Shown here piece after piece: positions 25,789 through 34,975 of a stretch of 64,000 nt of DNA. Positions within the stretch are counted from its first letter, which is position 1. Every line of letters starts with the position of its first letter. A program made the position numbers and the translations under genes. The notes under the pieces were generated by a model that did no database searches, was not told where the DNA came from, and was given only the letters and a program-made list of their open reading frames with translations. The stretch is from Novosphingobium profundi. GTDB taxonomy: Bacteria > Pseudomonadota > Alphaproteobacteria > Sphingomonadales > Sphingomonadaceae. The stretch lies in the NCBI RefSeq assembly GCF_020524485.1, contig NZ_JAIVLF010000005.1, positions 372,001-436,000 on the forward strand, read 5' to 3'.

Positions 25789-27213
25789 TCAAACCAGCGG
25801 CGTCAGCTTGTAGAGCTTCGCCCCATGCCCCGGCACCTGCGCCGTGACAGTGTCCTTCACATCGCCCATGTCCCGGCGTTCCCAGAGGTCACGCAGCAGG
25901 AAGCTTCCGACAAGTCCCACCCTGTCGAGTTGGATCGAGACCTCGCGCGCCTCGGGTGCCAGGTTGAAGAGCGCCAGGTAGATTGCGAAGCCGCGCTCGT
26001 CCCGTGCCGTCCAGACCTTGAGACCATCCTCCAGGAAGTGCGGCGCGTTCGCGGTCGAGTTCTGGTTCACCTCCAGCACCTCGGGATTGGTCAGCAGCGC
26101 CAGTGTCTTGGCGTCAAGATAGCGCAGGTCCCCGCCCATGATGAGCGGCGAACGGGCAATCGACCACAGCGTCATCAGCGTACCCTGTTCGTCGGGCGTG
26201 AACTTGGTATCCCTGTCGCCCAGCGCGAGGCGCCCGAGCGGCAGCATGTCGGCATCCGGCCAGGACCCCGGCCCCATCCACATGTTCCAGTTCTCGAGCC
26301 GGGTGAACTGCGCGGCAAGCAGGCCCCAATCGTCCCAGAAATCGTCGGAGATGCGCCACATCTGCGCGTGCTGGCGCACGTGACCTCCACGCGGCACCGG
26401 CGTCTCGCCTGGCGAAAGGCTGAGCACCATCGGACGGCCGCAACGTGCAATGGCCTTGGCTGCAGCTTCGATTTCGGGCGCGTGCGCGTCGTAGGGACGG
26501 CTCATGTCGTCCATCTTGATGAAGTCGACGCCCCAGCTCGCGTACATGCGGAAGAGCCCGTCGTAGTACTCCTGCGCACCGGGCTTGCTCATGTCGACGC
26601 CGTACATGTCCGGGTTCCAGGGACACACGCTGGACGTGTCGGCGATGTCGCGCGCGGTGTAGGGCGTGCCCTCGATCGGCAGGTCCAGCTTCACGGCATG
26701 GCGCGCGATCCCGCGCATGACGTGGATACCGAACTTGAGCCCGAGTGCGTGAACCCTGGCGGCTAGCGGCGCAAAGCCCTGCTTATCCTTGGCGGACGGG
26801 AAGCGATTGGGTGCGGGCTGGAGGCGCGCATGGGCATCGAGCGCGGGCACCGGGTTGGGATTGTAGGAGTAGCTCGTCGCATCGGGCTCATACCACTGGA
26901 TGTCCACGGTGAAGACATCGTAGCCGAAGGGCAGCAGTTTCTCGGCCATGATGGCCGCCGTTTCCAGTGACTGCTCCTCGTTGATCGTGCCCGCAAAGCT
27001 GTTCCAGCTGTTCCAGCCCATCGGCGGCCTCGGCGCGAGATCGGTGACCGGAGCCAGCGCGCTCGCCTGCGCACCCGCGCCAGCTTTTGTCTGCCCCTTT
27101 GCCCCCGTTGCCGCGAGGGCGCAAAGCGGCACCGCGCCCGCGACCACGCCGGAAAGGCCCGCCGCAGCCTGGAGGGCCTTGCGGCGCGAAAGGTCGATGC
27201 TCGTCTTCGTCAT
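25789..27213 (-). CDS. Exported glycoside hydrolase family 27 protein (alpha-galactosidase-like)
   Basis: GH27 enzymes are retaining alpha-galactosidases or alpha-N-acetylgalactosaminidases. The 474-residue product begins with a twin-arginine-type signal (LSRRKALQAAAG, residues 8-19). The catalytic barrel follows from RPPMGWNSWNSF, with VDFIKMDDMS as the nucleophile strand and RISDDFWDDW as the acid/base strand. A small C-terminal beta domain closes the protein. ATG 27213 is chosen because it gives the Tat signal. The nucleophile strand reads KMDDMS rather than the usual KYDNC, so substrate may differ. It stands alone, without transporter or other sugar genes, convergent with the transglycosylase and divergent from greB. 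Confidence 0.85.
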   Translation of the reverse strand: MTKTSIDLSRRKALQAAAGLSGVVAGAVPLCALAATGAKGQTKAGAGAQASALAPVTDLAPRPPMGWNSWNSFAGTINEEQSLETAAIMAEKLLPFGYDVFTVDIQWYEPDATSYSYNPNPVPALDAHARLQPAPNRFPSAKDKQGFAPLAARVHALGLKFGIHVMRGIARHAVKLDLPIEGTPYTARDIADTSSVCPWNPDMYGVDMSKPGAQEYYDGLFRMYASWGVDFIKMDDMSRPYDAHAPEIEAAAKAIARCGRPMVLSLSPGETPVPRGGHVRQHAQMWRISDDFWDDWGLLAAQFTRLENWNMWMGPGSWPDADMLPLGRLALGDRDTKFTPDEQGTLMTLWSIARSPLIMGGDLRYLDAKTLALLTNPEVLEVNQNSTANAPHFLEDGLKVWTARDERGFAIYLALFNLAPEAREVSIQLDRVGLVGSFLLRDLWERRDMGDVKDTVTAQVPGHGAKLYKLTPLV

Positions 27214-27325
27214 GTCCGGTCCTTGCTCCCGTGAACTCTCGCGCCCCTTTTGTCCGACTAATAACCGGATCGCAAGCCGGGGACGAAGATCGCAAGCCAT
27301 CTTGGCCCCGCCTCTCCCGCACCGT

Positions 27326-27832
27326 ATGACACAGCCCATGAAACCCGAAGGCCCGCCGATCACCCCTGCCGGATTTGCCGCCCTGCGCGCGCGTTACGAC
27401 CATCTTCTGGGCAAGGAGCGCCCCGAGATTGTCGAGATCGTCTCGTGGGCCGCGGGCAATGGCGACCGCTCGGAAAACGGCGACTACCTCTACGGCCGCA
27501 AGCGCATGCGCGAGATCGACCGTGAACTGGGCTATCTGGCCCGGCGCATGAAGAAGGTGCGCGTGATCGACCCTTCCCGCCAGGTCCAGCGCGGCAAGGT
27601 CTTCTTCGGCGCGACTGTCGAACTGGCGGACGAGGACGACGAACGCATGGTCGTGACCCTTGTCGGTGACGATGAGCAGGACGCCAGCCAGGGCCGCATC
27701 GGCTGGAGCGCCCCGCTCACCAAGGCCCTTCGCGGCGCGGCCATTGGCGACCTGCGCACGGTGCGCCTGCCGTCGGGCGCGAAGGAATGGGAAGTCATGA
27801 CCATCACCTACCCCGAAGACCGGCTGCCGTGA
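27326..27832 (+). CDS. greB: Transcription elongation factor GreB
   Basis: GreB enters the RNA polymerase secondary channel and stimulates cleavage of backtracked RNA. The 168-residue protein has the N-terminal coiled coil with the acidic tip GDRSENGDYLYGRKRMREIDRELGYL. The second, FKBP-like domain contains FFGATVELADEDDE and GRIGWSAPLTKALRGAAIGD. The YGRKRMREID segment distinguishes GreB from GreA. An ATG at 27338 could also be used. Its stop overlaps the GTG start of the next gene by 4 nt (GTGA). Confidence 0.93.
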   Translation: MTQPMKPEGPPITPAGFAALRARYDHLLGKERPEIVEIVSWAAGNGDRSENGDYLYGRKRMREIDRELGYLARRMKKVRVIDPSRQVQRGKVFFGATVELADEDDERMVVTLVGDDEQDASQGRIGWSAPLTKALRGAAIGDLRTVRLPSGAKEWEVMTITYPEDRLP

Positions 27833-28341
27833 CACGCGCCTGGTCGATGGTCCTGGCTCTGTTTGGGGCGGTCTGTGGCGGGGCGCTTCTCGCCACACCG
27901 GCCACGGCGCGCGAAAGCCTGGGGCTCTATGGCGACTGGGGCGTGTTCCGCGATCCGGTGGTGCCGCGCTGCTATGCCATTGCCAAGGCCGCGCCCAGCC
28001 AGCTTTGGCGCGACTACGAGCCATTTGCCGCGATCGGCACCTGGCCCAAGCGCGGACGGCGCAACCAGCTGCATTTCCGCGTCTCGCGCGCGATAGCCAA
28101 GGGCAGCGCGATCTCGCTTCGAGTCGGATCGGAGCGCTTTCGCCTGACCGGCGGTGGCGGCGATGCCTGGCCTGCCGACGACGCCGAGAACGCCGCGATT
28201 ATCGCGGCCATGCGCGCCGCCCCGCGCATGACGCTAAGCGCGACCGGTGCCAAGGGCGGGCGTTTTTCCAATACCTGGGAGCTTCAAGGTGCGGCCTCGG
28301 CCATCGACTCCGCGCTGCTGGGCTGCGCGCGCCTGCGTTGA
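27829..28341 (+). CDS. Exported IalB-like protein
   Basis: This is a 170-residue predicted periplasmic protein with a signal peptide (AWSMVLALFGAVCGGALLATPATARE). The mature part resembles the invasion-associated locus B (IalB) domain: GDWGVFRD, a cysteine shortly after, a RNQLHFRVSRAIAKG strand, LRVGSERFRL, IIAAMRAAPRMTLSATG and a second cysteine near the end (LLGCARL), probably forming a disulfide. The GTG start overlaps the greB stop (GTGA); ATG at 27847 would also leave a signal peptide. Cotranslation with greB is clear from the overlap, but no functional link is known. Confidence 0.75.
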   Translation: MTRAWSMVLALFGAVCGGALLATPATARESLGLYGDWGVFRDPVVPRCYAIAKAAPSQLWRDYEPFAAIGTWPKRGRRNQLHFRVSRAIAKGSAISLRVGSERFRLTGGGGDAWPADDAENAAIIAAMRAAPRMTLSATGAKGGRFSNTWELQGAASAIDSALLGCARLR

Positions 28342-28364
28342 AACCGACAAGTCCCGCACAACGG

Positions 28365-28398
28365 AAAAGGGCGGACGACCTTTCGGTCCCCCGCCCTT
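28365..28398. terminator. Terminator between the IalB-like gene and the outer-membrane gene
   Basis: AAGGGCGG (28367-28374) pairs with CCGCCCTT (28391-28398), with an inner GACC/GGTC stem. On the minus strand the stem ends in CCGCCCTTTTCC, so it best serves the outer-membrane gene. Confidence 0.8.
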
Positions 28399-28428
28399 CC
28401 CGCTCGGTGGTCGTAAAACCGGAACAGA

Positions 28429-29100
28429 TCAGAAGCGCACGCCCACGCCGGCCATGACCTGGTGGCGGTCGAAGTCGACATCGAAGCGCGAGCTGTCGGG
28501 AATGTCGGCGCCATAGTCGATCTCGGCGCGGCCATAGTTGGAGTAGCGGTACTCGACCTTGGCGAAGACGTTGTTGGTCACCGCCTGCTCGACACCGGCA
28601 CCAATGCGCCAACCGTCGGCGTCGACATCGCGCTCGTAGCGGGTACCTTCGAACGCGTTGTTCACGTCGAACTTGGCGTTGGTGTAACCACCCTTGGCGT
28701 AGATCATGGTCGAGGGGCTGACGATGTAGCCGGCGCGCAAGCCTGCGTAGATGTCACGGCTGGCGCTGACATCGCCGATGCCGAAGCCGCCGAAATTGCC
28801 ATCCTCGAAGTCGGTATCGCCGGTCGACCAGGTGATTTCCGCCTCGGGGCCAACCACGAAGCGCTCGCCGATCTTGAGGTCGTAACCCGCGCCCACGCCG
28901 TAGGTGAAGCCATCCATGCCCTCGTCGTTGTCGAACTGGGGCATGTCATCGATGCTGCTGCCGGCTTCCACGCGGTCATAGCCGCCCAGAGCCTCGACGT
29001 GGAAACCCTCGAAGGGACCGACCGGACCGACATTCTGCGCCATCGCGGGGGTTGCGAGCGCGGTGGTTCCGGCGGCGAGAGCAAACACGATCTTCTTCAT
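28429..29100 (-). CDS. Outer-membrane beta-barrel protein (OmpA/opacity-like porin family)
   Basis: The 223-residue product has a clear signal peptide (MKKIVFALAAGTTALATPAMAQ). It is followed by alternating amphipathic strands expected of an 8-stranded barrel: YGVGAGYDLKIGERFVVGPEAEI, IYAGLRAGYIVS, MIYAKGGYTNAKF, WRIGAGVEQAV, VFAKVEYRYSNYG. It ends HQVMAGVGVRF with a terminal phenylalanine as outer-membrane barrels do. There is no C-terminal OmpA peptidoglycan-binding domain. GGAG lies a few bases before ATG 29100. It stands alone between terminators, divergent from rlmN. Its role may be structural or adhesive; the specific function is unknown. Confidence 0.88.
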   Translation of the reverse strand: MKKIVFALAAGTTALATPAMAQNVGPVGPFEGFHVEALGGYDRVEAGSSIDDMPQFDNDEGMDGFTYGVGAGYDLKIGERFVVGPEAEITWSTGDTDFEDGNFGGFGIGDVSASRDIYAGLRAGYIVSPSTMIYAKGGYTNAKFDVNNAFEGTRYERDVDADGWRIGAGVEQAVTNNVFAKVEYRYSNYGRAEIDYGADIPDSSRFDVDFDRHQVMAGVGVRF

Positions 29101-29341
29101 TCTCAAACTCCAGTCTTGTTGTCCTGTTGCAGGTTGCGACCCGCATGGACCTGTCAAATGCGAGAGCGAGCCAGCCAGTTTCATTAACGTAAGACAACGA
29201 AATCACTGATGTTTTTAGGCCACACTGGATCGACGAGACGCATTTTGGGCGCGATGGATTCCGGGAACGGAAAGGGCCGAAGCGGCGTTCGCGAGGCCAT
29301 CTTTCGCTTGGAGACCAAATCGGGTATAGGCAGGCCCAATC

Positions 29342-30667
29342 ATGACAGACACGAATTCCCAGCCCTCCGGGGGGATCATGACGATCCCCGGCCCGAACGA
29401 ACCGATGCCCGTCCCGCGCCCGACGCTGGTGGACGGCGTGACCCCGCGCGAAGATGGCCGCACCGATCTCATCGGTCTGCCCAAGACCCGCATCGCCGAA
29501 CTGTTCGAGACCGCCGGTCTCGACAAGAAGGCGGCCAAGCTGCGCGCCAAGCAGGTCTACCACTGGCTCTACCACCGCGGCGTGACCGAGTTCGAGGCGA
29601 TGACCGACATCGCCAAGACCATGCGCCCTTGGCTGGCCGAGCGTTTCGTGGTCGGCCGCCCGGAAATCGTGCAGGCCCAGCATTCGAGCGACGGCACCCG
29701 CAAGTGGCTGCTGCGCACCGCCGACAACCACGACTACGAGATGGTCTTCATCCCCGATGCGGACCGCGGCACGCTGTGCGTATCCTCGCAGGTTGGCTGC
29801 ACCCTGAACTGCCGCTTCTGCCACACCGGCACGATGCGCCTCGTGCGCAACCTGACGGTGGGCGAGATCGTGGGCCAGGTCATGCTCGCGCGCGATGCGC
29901 TGGGCGAATGGCCCAAGTCCGCCTCGGACACGCGCCTTGCCACCATGGCTGGCCTTGATGAGGACGAGGATGAAGGCTCGTACAGCGCGGACGGGCGCCT
30001 GCTCACCAACATCGTGATGATGGGCATGGGCGAGCCGCTCTACAACTTCGACAATGTGCGCGATGCTCTGAAGCTCGTCATGGACGGCGATGGCCTTGCC
30101 CTCTCGCGCCGGCGCATCACGCTCTCGACCTCGGGCGTGATCCCGCAGATCGAACGGTGCGGCCAGGAAATCAGCGTCAACCTGGCGGTCTCGCTCCACG
30201 CGGTGACCAAGGAAGTGCGCGACGAGATCGTGCCGATCAACAAGAAGTACGGCATCGAGGAACTGCTGCAGGCCTGCGCCGACTATCCCGGCGCCAGCAA
30301 CGCGCGGCGCATCACCTTCGAATACGTGATGCTCAAGGACAAGAACGACAGCGACGAGGACGCGCGCGAACTGGTCCGCCTGCTCAAGAAGTACAAGCTC
30401 CCCGCCAAGGTGAACCTCATCCCGTTCAACCCCTGGCCGGGCGCGGCGTATGAATGCTCGACGCCCGAACGTATCAAGTCGTTTTCCAACATCGTCTTCG
30501 AGGCGGGTATCTCGGCGCCTGTGCGCACCCCGCGCGGGCGCGACATCGATGCGGCCTGCGGCCAGCTCAAGACCGCAGCCAAGAAGATGAGCCGCGCCGA
30601 GATCGACCGCCTTTATGCCGAGAAGGACAAGGAAGTGGTCGAGGAACTGGCGCAGCTTCCCGAATAA
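29342..30667 (+). CDS. rlmN: 23S rRNA (adenine(2503)-C(2))-methyltransferase RlmN
   Basis: RlmN is a radical-SAM enzyme that methylates C2 of A2503 in 23S rRNA and A37 of some tRNAs. The 441-residue protein has the N-terminal accessory domain ([22 protein letters not shown]) and the cluster motif C153-x3-C157-x2-C160 (CTLNCRFC). It also has [28 protein letters not shown] and the C-terminal [16 protein letters not shown], with the methyl-carrying or resolving cysteine. An N-terminal extension of ~40 residues and an insert with the acidic DEDEDEG segment make it longer than the enterobacterial enzyme. Repeat copy 3 follows the stop. Confidence 0.96.
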   Translation: MTDTNSQPSGGIMTIPGPNEPMPVPRPTLVDGVTPREDGRTDLIGLPKTRIAELFETAGLDKKAAKLRAKQVYHWLYHRGVTEFEAMTDIAKTMRPWLAERFVVGRPEIVQAQHSSDGTRKWLLRTADNHDYEMVFIPDADRGTLCVSSQVGCTLNCRFCHTGTMRLVRNLTVGEIVGQVMLARDALGEWPKSASDTRLATMAGLDEDEDEGSYSADGRLLTNIVMMGMGEPLYNFDNVRDALKLVMDGDGLALSRRRITLSTSGVIPQIERCGQEISVNLAVSLHAVTKEVRDEIVPINKKYGIEELLQACADYPGASNARRITFEYVMLKDKNDSDEDARELVRLLKKYKLPAKVNLIPFNPWPGAAYECSTPERIKSFSNIVFEAGISAPVRTPRGRDIDAACGQLKTAAKKMSRAEIDRLYAEKDKEVVEELAQLPE

Positions 30668-30680
30668 GGAAGGCAGGATT

Positions 30681-30793
30681 CAAGGGGATATCACCCCTTG
30701 ACCCCAGAATGGGCGACCTCACGTCCCTCCGCCACGGCGGCGCGCGGGACGTGAGCTAGACAGTTCGGGGAGCCCGAGGGCGATGGCCCTCGG
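30681..30793 (-). repeat. Three-hairpin intergenic repeat, copy 3 (reverse)
   Basis: It has CAAGGGGATATCACCCCTTG (30681-30700), a central inverted repeat (CTCACGTCCC / GGGACGTGAG, with compensating changes compared with the other copies) and CCGAGGGCGATGGCCCTCGG (30774-30793). It lies between rlmN and a separate intrinsic terminator. Confidence 0.9.
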
Positions 30794-30812
30794 ATCTATT
30801 TCCTGGACATAC

Positions 30813-30848
30813 AAAAAGGGCGGCCGGATCACTCCGGCCGCCCTTTTT
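30813..30848. terminator. Bidirectional terminator downstream of paoC
   Basis: AAAAAGGGCGGCCGGA (30813-30828) pairs perfectly with TCCGGCCGCCCTTTTT (30833-30848) around a 4-nt loop. It serves the minus-strand pao operon and any rlmN read-through. Confidence 0.95.
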
Positions 30849-30864
30849 CGTACGTTCTGCCCGC

Positions 30865-33066
30865 TCAGACAGCGGGCAGCTTGTCGAGATACTTGTCGAG
30901 CGTCAGCGGGTACTCGCGCACGCGCACGCCGGTTGCGTTGTAGAGCGCGTTGGCAACCGCCGCGCCCACACCGCACAGGCCCAGCTCGCCCACACCCTTG
31001 GCCTTCATCGGCGAGGCAATGGCGTCGAGTTCGTCGAGGAAGATCACTTCCTGGTGCGGGATGTCGGCGTGCACCGGCACTTCGTACCCGGCAAGGTCGT
31101 GGTTGACGAAGAAGCCGAAGCGGGTGTCGACCGCCAGTTCCTCGGTCAGCGCGCCGCCCACACCCATCGTCATCGCACCAATCACCTGGCTTCGCGCCGA
31201 GATCGGGTTGAGGATGCGCCCGGCTGCGCAGGCCGCGAGCATGCGGCGCACGTAGGTCTCGCCCGTGTAGGCATCGACCGCGATCTCCACGAAGTGCCCG
31301 GCAAAAGTCGACTGCTGGTACTTCTTGGAAAGCTCGTCGTATTCGACCGAGTCTTCGGCCACGATTTCGCCCGAGGCGGTGGCCTCGGTGAGCTTGCGAC
31401 TCTCGGCCCCGGCGCGGATTTCGCCATCGATGAATTCCGCCGTGTTGGGGTCCATTGCAAAGCGTCCCGCGATGTCCTCGCGCAGCTTCACGCAGGCAGC
31501 ATAAACGCCCGAGGTCGAGTTCTGCGCGCCCCACTGGCCGCCAGAACCGCACGAGGCGGGCATGTCGGAATCGCCCAGCGTGACCGTGACGTCCTCCAGC
31601 GGCAGACCCAACATCTCCGCCGCGGTCTGAGCAAGGATGGTGTAGGAGCCGGTGCCGATGTCGGTCATGTCGGTCTCGACCGTCAGCTTGCCGTTGCTCG
31701 ACAGGCGCACGCGCGCGGCCGACTTCATCTGGACCGAGTTGCGGAAGCCCACGGCCATGCCGTGGCCGATCAGCCAGCGGCCCTCGCGCATGCCGCCCGG
31801 CGTCTTGTTGCGCTTGTCCCAGCCGAAAGCCTCGGCGCCGCGGCGCAGGCATTCGACCATCATGCGGCTCGAATAGGGACGGTTGGGCGTCTCGGGATCA
31901 ACTTGCGTGTCGTTGACGATGCGCAGCTCAACCGGGTCCATGCCCAGCTTCTCGGCCAGTTCGTCCATCGCGCCTTCCAGCGCCATGAGGCCCGCCGTCT
32001 CGCCCGGCGCGCGCATCGCGTTCGCTTCGGGAAGGTCAAGGCGGGCAATGCGCTGCGCGGTGTAGCGGTTGGCGCCCGCATAAAGGAGGCGCGTCTGGGC
32101 AATGCCGTTCTCGCCTTCCTGGCCCGCCAGGTTGCCCGAGGTGCACTCGTGCGAGATCGCGGTCAGGCGCCCGTCGCGCTCGGCACCGAAGCGCAGGCGC
32201 TGGATCGTGGCCGAACGGTGCGTGGTGTTGTTGAACACCAGCGGTCGGTCGAGCATGACCTTGACCGGACGGCCCGCCTTCTTCGCGGCCAGCGCGGCCA
32301 CGACCGCATCGACACGCACGAACAGCTTGGCGCCGAAGCCGCCGCCCAGAAACGGACTGTCGAGACGGACATTGGCCGGGTCGAGATCGAGCATCTTGGC
32401 AACCGCCTGCTTGCTCCAAGCGATCATCTGGTTCGAAGTCCACAGAGTTAGCTTCTCGCCCTCCCACGCCGCGATGCTGGCGTGAGGCTCCATCATCGCA
32501 TGGCTCTCGTGCGGGGTCTCGTACGTCACGTCGATCGAGACCGGCGCCGAGGCGTAGGCGGCCTCAAAGTCACCGACCTTGCTGACGTCGGGGCCATCCG
32601 ATCCCTCGACGAGCGGAGCATCGGGGGCAAGCGCGTGGAAATCGTGGTTGCCCTGCGTGCGCTCGTAATCGACGCGCACGAGCTTGGCCGCCGCACGGGC
32701 CTGCTCGAAGGTCTCGGCCACGACGAGCGCGAGCGCCTGGTGGTAGAAGCGGATTTCCGAACCGCCGAACAGCGGCACGGTGTGCCCCATGCCCAGCGGA
32801 AGTTCGTCGACCTCGGTCGTCGTCAGGATGGTGATGACGCCGGGCTGGGCCTTGGCCTCGGCCAGATCGATGCTGCGCACGCGGCCCTTGGCGATGGCCG
32901 AGGGCACGATGTAACCATAGGCCTGGTTCGCCGCGACATCGTGGCGCTCGTAGGCATAGGGCGCGTGGCCGGTCACCTTGAGCGGGCCGTCGATACGGGT
33001 GGTGGGCTGACCGACAACGCGCTGGCGGTCGATGACGGTGTCGCCTGCAGGGGTGGTGTACTTCAT
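30865..33066 (-). CDS. paoC: Aldehyde oxidoreductase, molybdenum cofactor-binding subunit (PaoC/YagR type)
   Basis: This is the large catalytic subunit of a xanthine-oxidase-family enzyme that oxidises aldehydes, probably in the periplasm, with a molybdopterin cofactor. The 733-residue protein contains [17 protein letters not shown] at the N-terminus, the substrate-channel region ([13 protein letters not shown]), AMRAPGE and [12 protein letters not shown]. The catalytic-type glutamate lies in [19 protein letters not shown] near the C-terminus. Its ATG overlaps the FAD subunit stop by 4 nt. The three subunits in order A-B-C match E. coli paoABC, but no paoD-type maturation gene follows. The aldehyde substrate is unknown. 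Confidence 0.9.
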   Translation of the reverse strand: MKYTTPAGDTVIDRQRVVGQPTTRIDGPLKVTGHAPYAYERHDVAANQAYGYIVPSAIAKGRVRSIDLAEAKAQPGVITILTTTEVDELPLGMGHTVPLFGGSEIRFYHQALALVVAETFEQARAAAKLVRVDYERTQGNHDFHALAPDAPLVEGSDGPDVSKVGDFEAAYASAPVSIDVTYETPHESHAMMEPHASIAAWEGEKLTLWTSNQMIAWSKQAVAKMLDLDPANVRLDSPFLGGGFGAKLFVRVDAVVAALAAKKAGRPVKVMLDRPLVFNNTTHRSATIQRLRFGAERDGRLTAISHECTSGNLAGQEGENGIAQTRLLYAGANRYTAQRIARLDLPEANAMRAPGETAGLMALEGAMDELAEKLGMDPVELRIVNDTQVDPETPNRPYSSRMMVECLRRGAEAFGWDKRNKTPGGMREGRWLIGHGMAVGFRNSVQMKSAARVRLSSNGKLTVETDMTDIGTGSYTILAQTAAEMLGLPLEDVTVTLGDSDMPASCGSGGQWGAQNSTSGVYAACVKLREDIAGRFAMDPNTAEFIDGEIRAGAESRKLTEATASGEIVAEDSVEYDELSKKYQQSTFAGHFVEIAVDAYTGETYVRRMLAACAAGRILNPISARSQVIGAMTMGVGGALTEELAVDTRFGFFVNHDLAGYEVPVHADIPHQEVIFLDELDAIASPMKAKGVGELGLCGVGAAVANALYNATGVRVREYPLTLDKYLDKLPAV

Positions 33067-34019
33067 GCCGCCTCTCCTCGTGCCTTGGCCATGACGCCCG
33101 CGAGCGTGCGCTCGACAAGGGCGATCTTGAACGCGTTCTGATCGGTGGGGCTGGCCCCCTGCGTGAGCGCACGCGCGGCAACCTTCACGTCAGGCAGCGC
33201 CGCATCGGCCGCCTCGACACGCCAGGGGCGGGGGGCGATGCCGCCGATGGCGACCCGGCCATGGCCATCTGCGTCGAGAACGGCGGCCACCGAAACCAGC
33301 GCAAAGGCGTAGGAGCGGCGGTCGCGCACCTTATGATAGATATGCGTGCCGCCAAGGGGCTTGGGCAGGGTCACCGCCGTGATCATCTCGCCCGGCTCCA
33401 GCACGGTCTCGATGTGCGGGGTATCGCCCCAGAGGCGGTGAAAGTCCCCCAGCGGGATGGCGCGGGTCGTGCCGTCGGCCTTGACCGTTTCCACCACTGC
33501 ATCGAGCACGCGCAGCGCCACGGCCATATCGCCCGGATAGGTCGCGATACAGGCATCGCTGACACCGACGATGCCGAGCTGACGGCTGACGCCCTCCTTG
33601 GCCGCGCAGCCCCTCCCGGGCTTGCGCTTGTTACAGGCCTGGTTGGTGTCGTAGAAATAGGGGCAGCGCGTGCGCTGGAGCAGGTTGCCACCCGTCGTCG
33701 CCTTGTTGCGCAACTGGCCCGAAGCCCCCGCCACGATGGCGCGCGAGAGGACGGCGTAGTCGCGCTTGACCCGCTCATCGCTGGCGAGCGCCGTATTGCT
33801 GACAAGCGCGCCGATGCGCAGGCCACCCTCGTCGGTTTCAGTAATCTCATCGAGGCCGGTTCCCGTCACGTCGACAAGGTGGCGCGGGGTTTCAATCTCG
33901 AGCTTCATCAGGTCAAGGAGATTGGTGCCGCCTGCGATGAACTTGGCGCCGCCTGCGCGCGCGGCCGCGGCGGCCGCCTCGGCAGGGCTCGAAACGCGTT
34001 CGTAGCTGAAGGGCTTCAT
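33063..34019 (-). CDS. paoB: Aldehyde oxidoreductase, FAD-binding subunit (PaoB type)
   Basis: This 318-residue subunit carries electrons from the molybdenum/iron-sulfur centres through FAD. It shows [19 protein letters not shown] and [11 protein letters not shown], and the [27 protein letters not shown] loop. A set of cysteines ([23 protein letters not shown]) resembles the extra [4Fe-4S]-binding insert of PaoB-like subunits. ATG 34019 overlaps the stop of the iron-sulfur subunit by 4 nt (ATGA), and its own stop overlaps the paoC start (ATGA). The whole operon should be translationally coupled. Confidence 0.9.
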   Translation of the reverse strand: MKPFSYERVSSPAEAAAAAARAGGAKFIAGGTNLLDLMKLEIETPRHLVDVTGTGLDEITETDEGGLRIGALVSNTALASDERVKRDYAVLSRAIVAGASGQLRNKATTGGNLLQRTRCPYFYDTNQACNKRKPGRGCAAKEGVSRQLGIVGVSDACIATYPGDMAVALRVLDAVVETVKADGTTRAIPLGDFHRLWGDTPHIETVLEPGEMITAVTLPKPLGGTHIYHKVRDRRSYAFALVSVAAVLDADGHGRVAIGGIAPRPWRVEAADAALPDVKVAARALTQGASPTDQNAFKIALVERTLAGVMAKARGEAA

Positions 34020-34660
34020 GCGCGCTCTCCTGCGACTTCGGCCATGGCCTCGGCGATGTTGGAATAGGCGCCGCAGCGGCAGATATTGCCGCTCATGCGT
34101 TCGCGCATCTCGATGTTGCTGGCTTCCATCGGTCCTGTCAGTTCGGCGCTGACGTGGCTGGGAACCCCATCGGCAATTTCCTTCAGAACCGAGACAGCCG
34201 AGCAGATCTGGCCCGGGGTGCAGTATCCGCACTGATAGCCATCGTGCTTCACGAAGGCGGCCTGCATGGGGTGGAGGTTCTCGGGCGTGCCGAGGCCTTC
34301 GATCGTGGTGACCTCGTCGCCTTCGTGCATGACGGCAAGGCTGAGGCAGGAATTGATGCGCTCACCATTCACGATCACCGTGCAGGCGCCGCACTGGCCG
34401 TGGTCGCAACCCTTCTTGGTGCCGGTCAGCTTGACGTGCTCGCGCAGGGCATCGAGCAGCGTCGTACGCGTGTCGAGTTCGAGCGTCTGCGCCTTGCCGT
34501 TGATGCGCATCGAAACGGTCTGCATCGTGATTGCCCTTTCCGCGGCCGGTGTGGAGGCCGCGAAGGCGACCTGTGGCGATATCGATCCGGCTGCCAGCCC
34601 TGCCGCGCCGCTGGCGAGCACGCCGCGCCGGGACACCGAGAAATAGTCGGGTTGATCCAT
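34016..34660 (-). CDS. paoA: Aldehyde oxidoreductase, 2Fe-2S subunit with Tat signal (PaoA type)
   Basis: This small subunit has two [2Fe-2S] clusters and passes electrons from the molybdenum site. The 214-residue product opens with a twin-arginine signal ([18 protein letters not shown]), implying export of the folded complex. The plant-type cluster motif is [11 protein letters not shown], followed by CLSLAV; the second cluster motif is [10 protein letters not shown] with CRCGAYSNI near the end. It is the first gene of the paoABC operon. In the ~315 bp upstream I find no convincing promoter. Confidence 0.92.
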   Translation of the reverse strand: MDQPDYFSVSRRGVLASGAAGLAAGSISPQVAFAASTPAAERAITMQTVSMRINGKAQTLELDTRTTLLDALREHVKLTGTKKGCDHGQCGACTVIVNGERINSCLSLAVMHEGDEVTTIEGLGTPENLHPMQAAFVKHDGYQCGYCTPGQICSAVSVLKEIADGVPSHVSAELTGPMEASNIEMRERMSGNICRCGAYSNIAEAMAEVAGERA

Positions 34661-34975
34661 CGGGAAAGCTTCTCCGTCCTGTGCCGCGCACCTATCCTCG
34701 GGGGCGATGTCCGGACCACGCCCCCTTGCAAGGCGCGAGCGACCCGTATTTCTGCGCCCGATGCGCGATTATCCTGCCTGTTTGCCCGCAGGCATCGAGA
34801 GCACCCGGCCTCGACGCCAGAATACGAAAGGGCTCCGAAACCCAAATGGTCCGGGGCCCCTCGCCTAAGCTAATGCGTATGCGGCGCACTCGTTCCGCAA
34901 ACGCACACGAAACGACACTGTAAATAATTCACCGTCGCGATGAGCGGTCCGCATCGGGACCGCTCACGGCGGACC
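34661..34975. other. Gap between paoA and the YdeP-type gene
   Basis: This 315-bp region must hold the paoA promoter, but no clear -35/-10 pair stands out. At its right end there is a hairpin (34941-34966) that follows the YdeP-type gene. No small gene is supportable. Confidence 0.5.
34941..34966 (-). terminator. Stem-loop after the FdhF/YdeP-type gene
   Basis: TGAGCGGTCC (34941-34950) pairs perfectly with GGACCGCTCA (34957-34966) around a 6-nt loop, 10 nt after the stop codon on the minus strand. There is no T-run behind it, so it may be a 3'-end stabiliser or a weak terminator. Confidence 0.5.
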
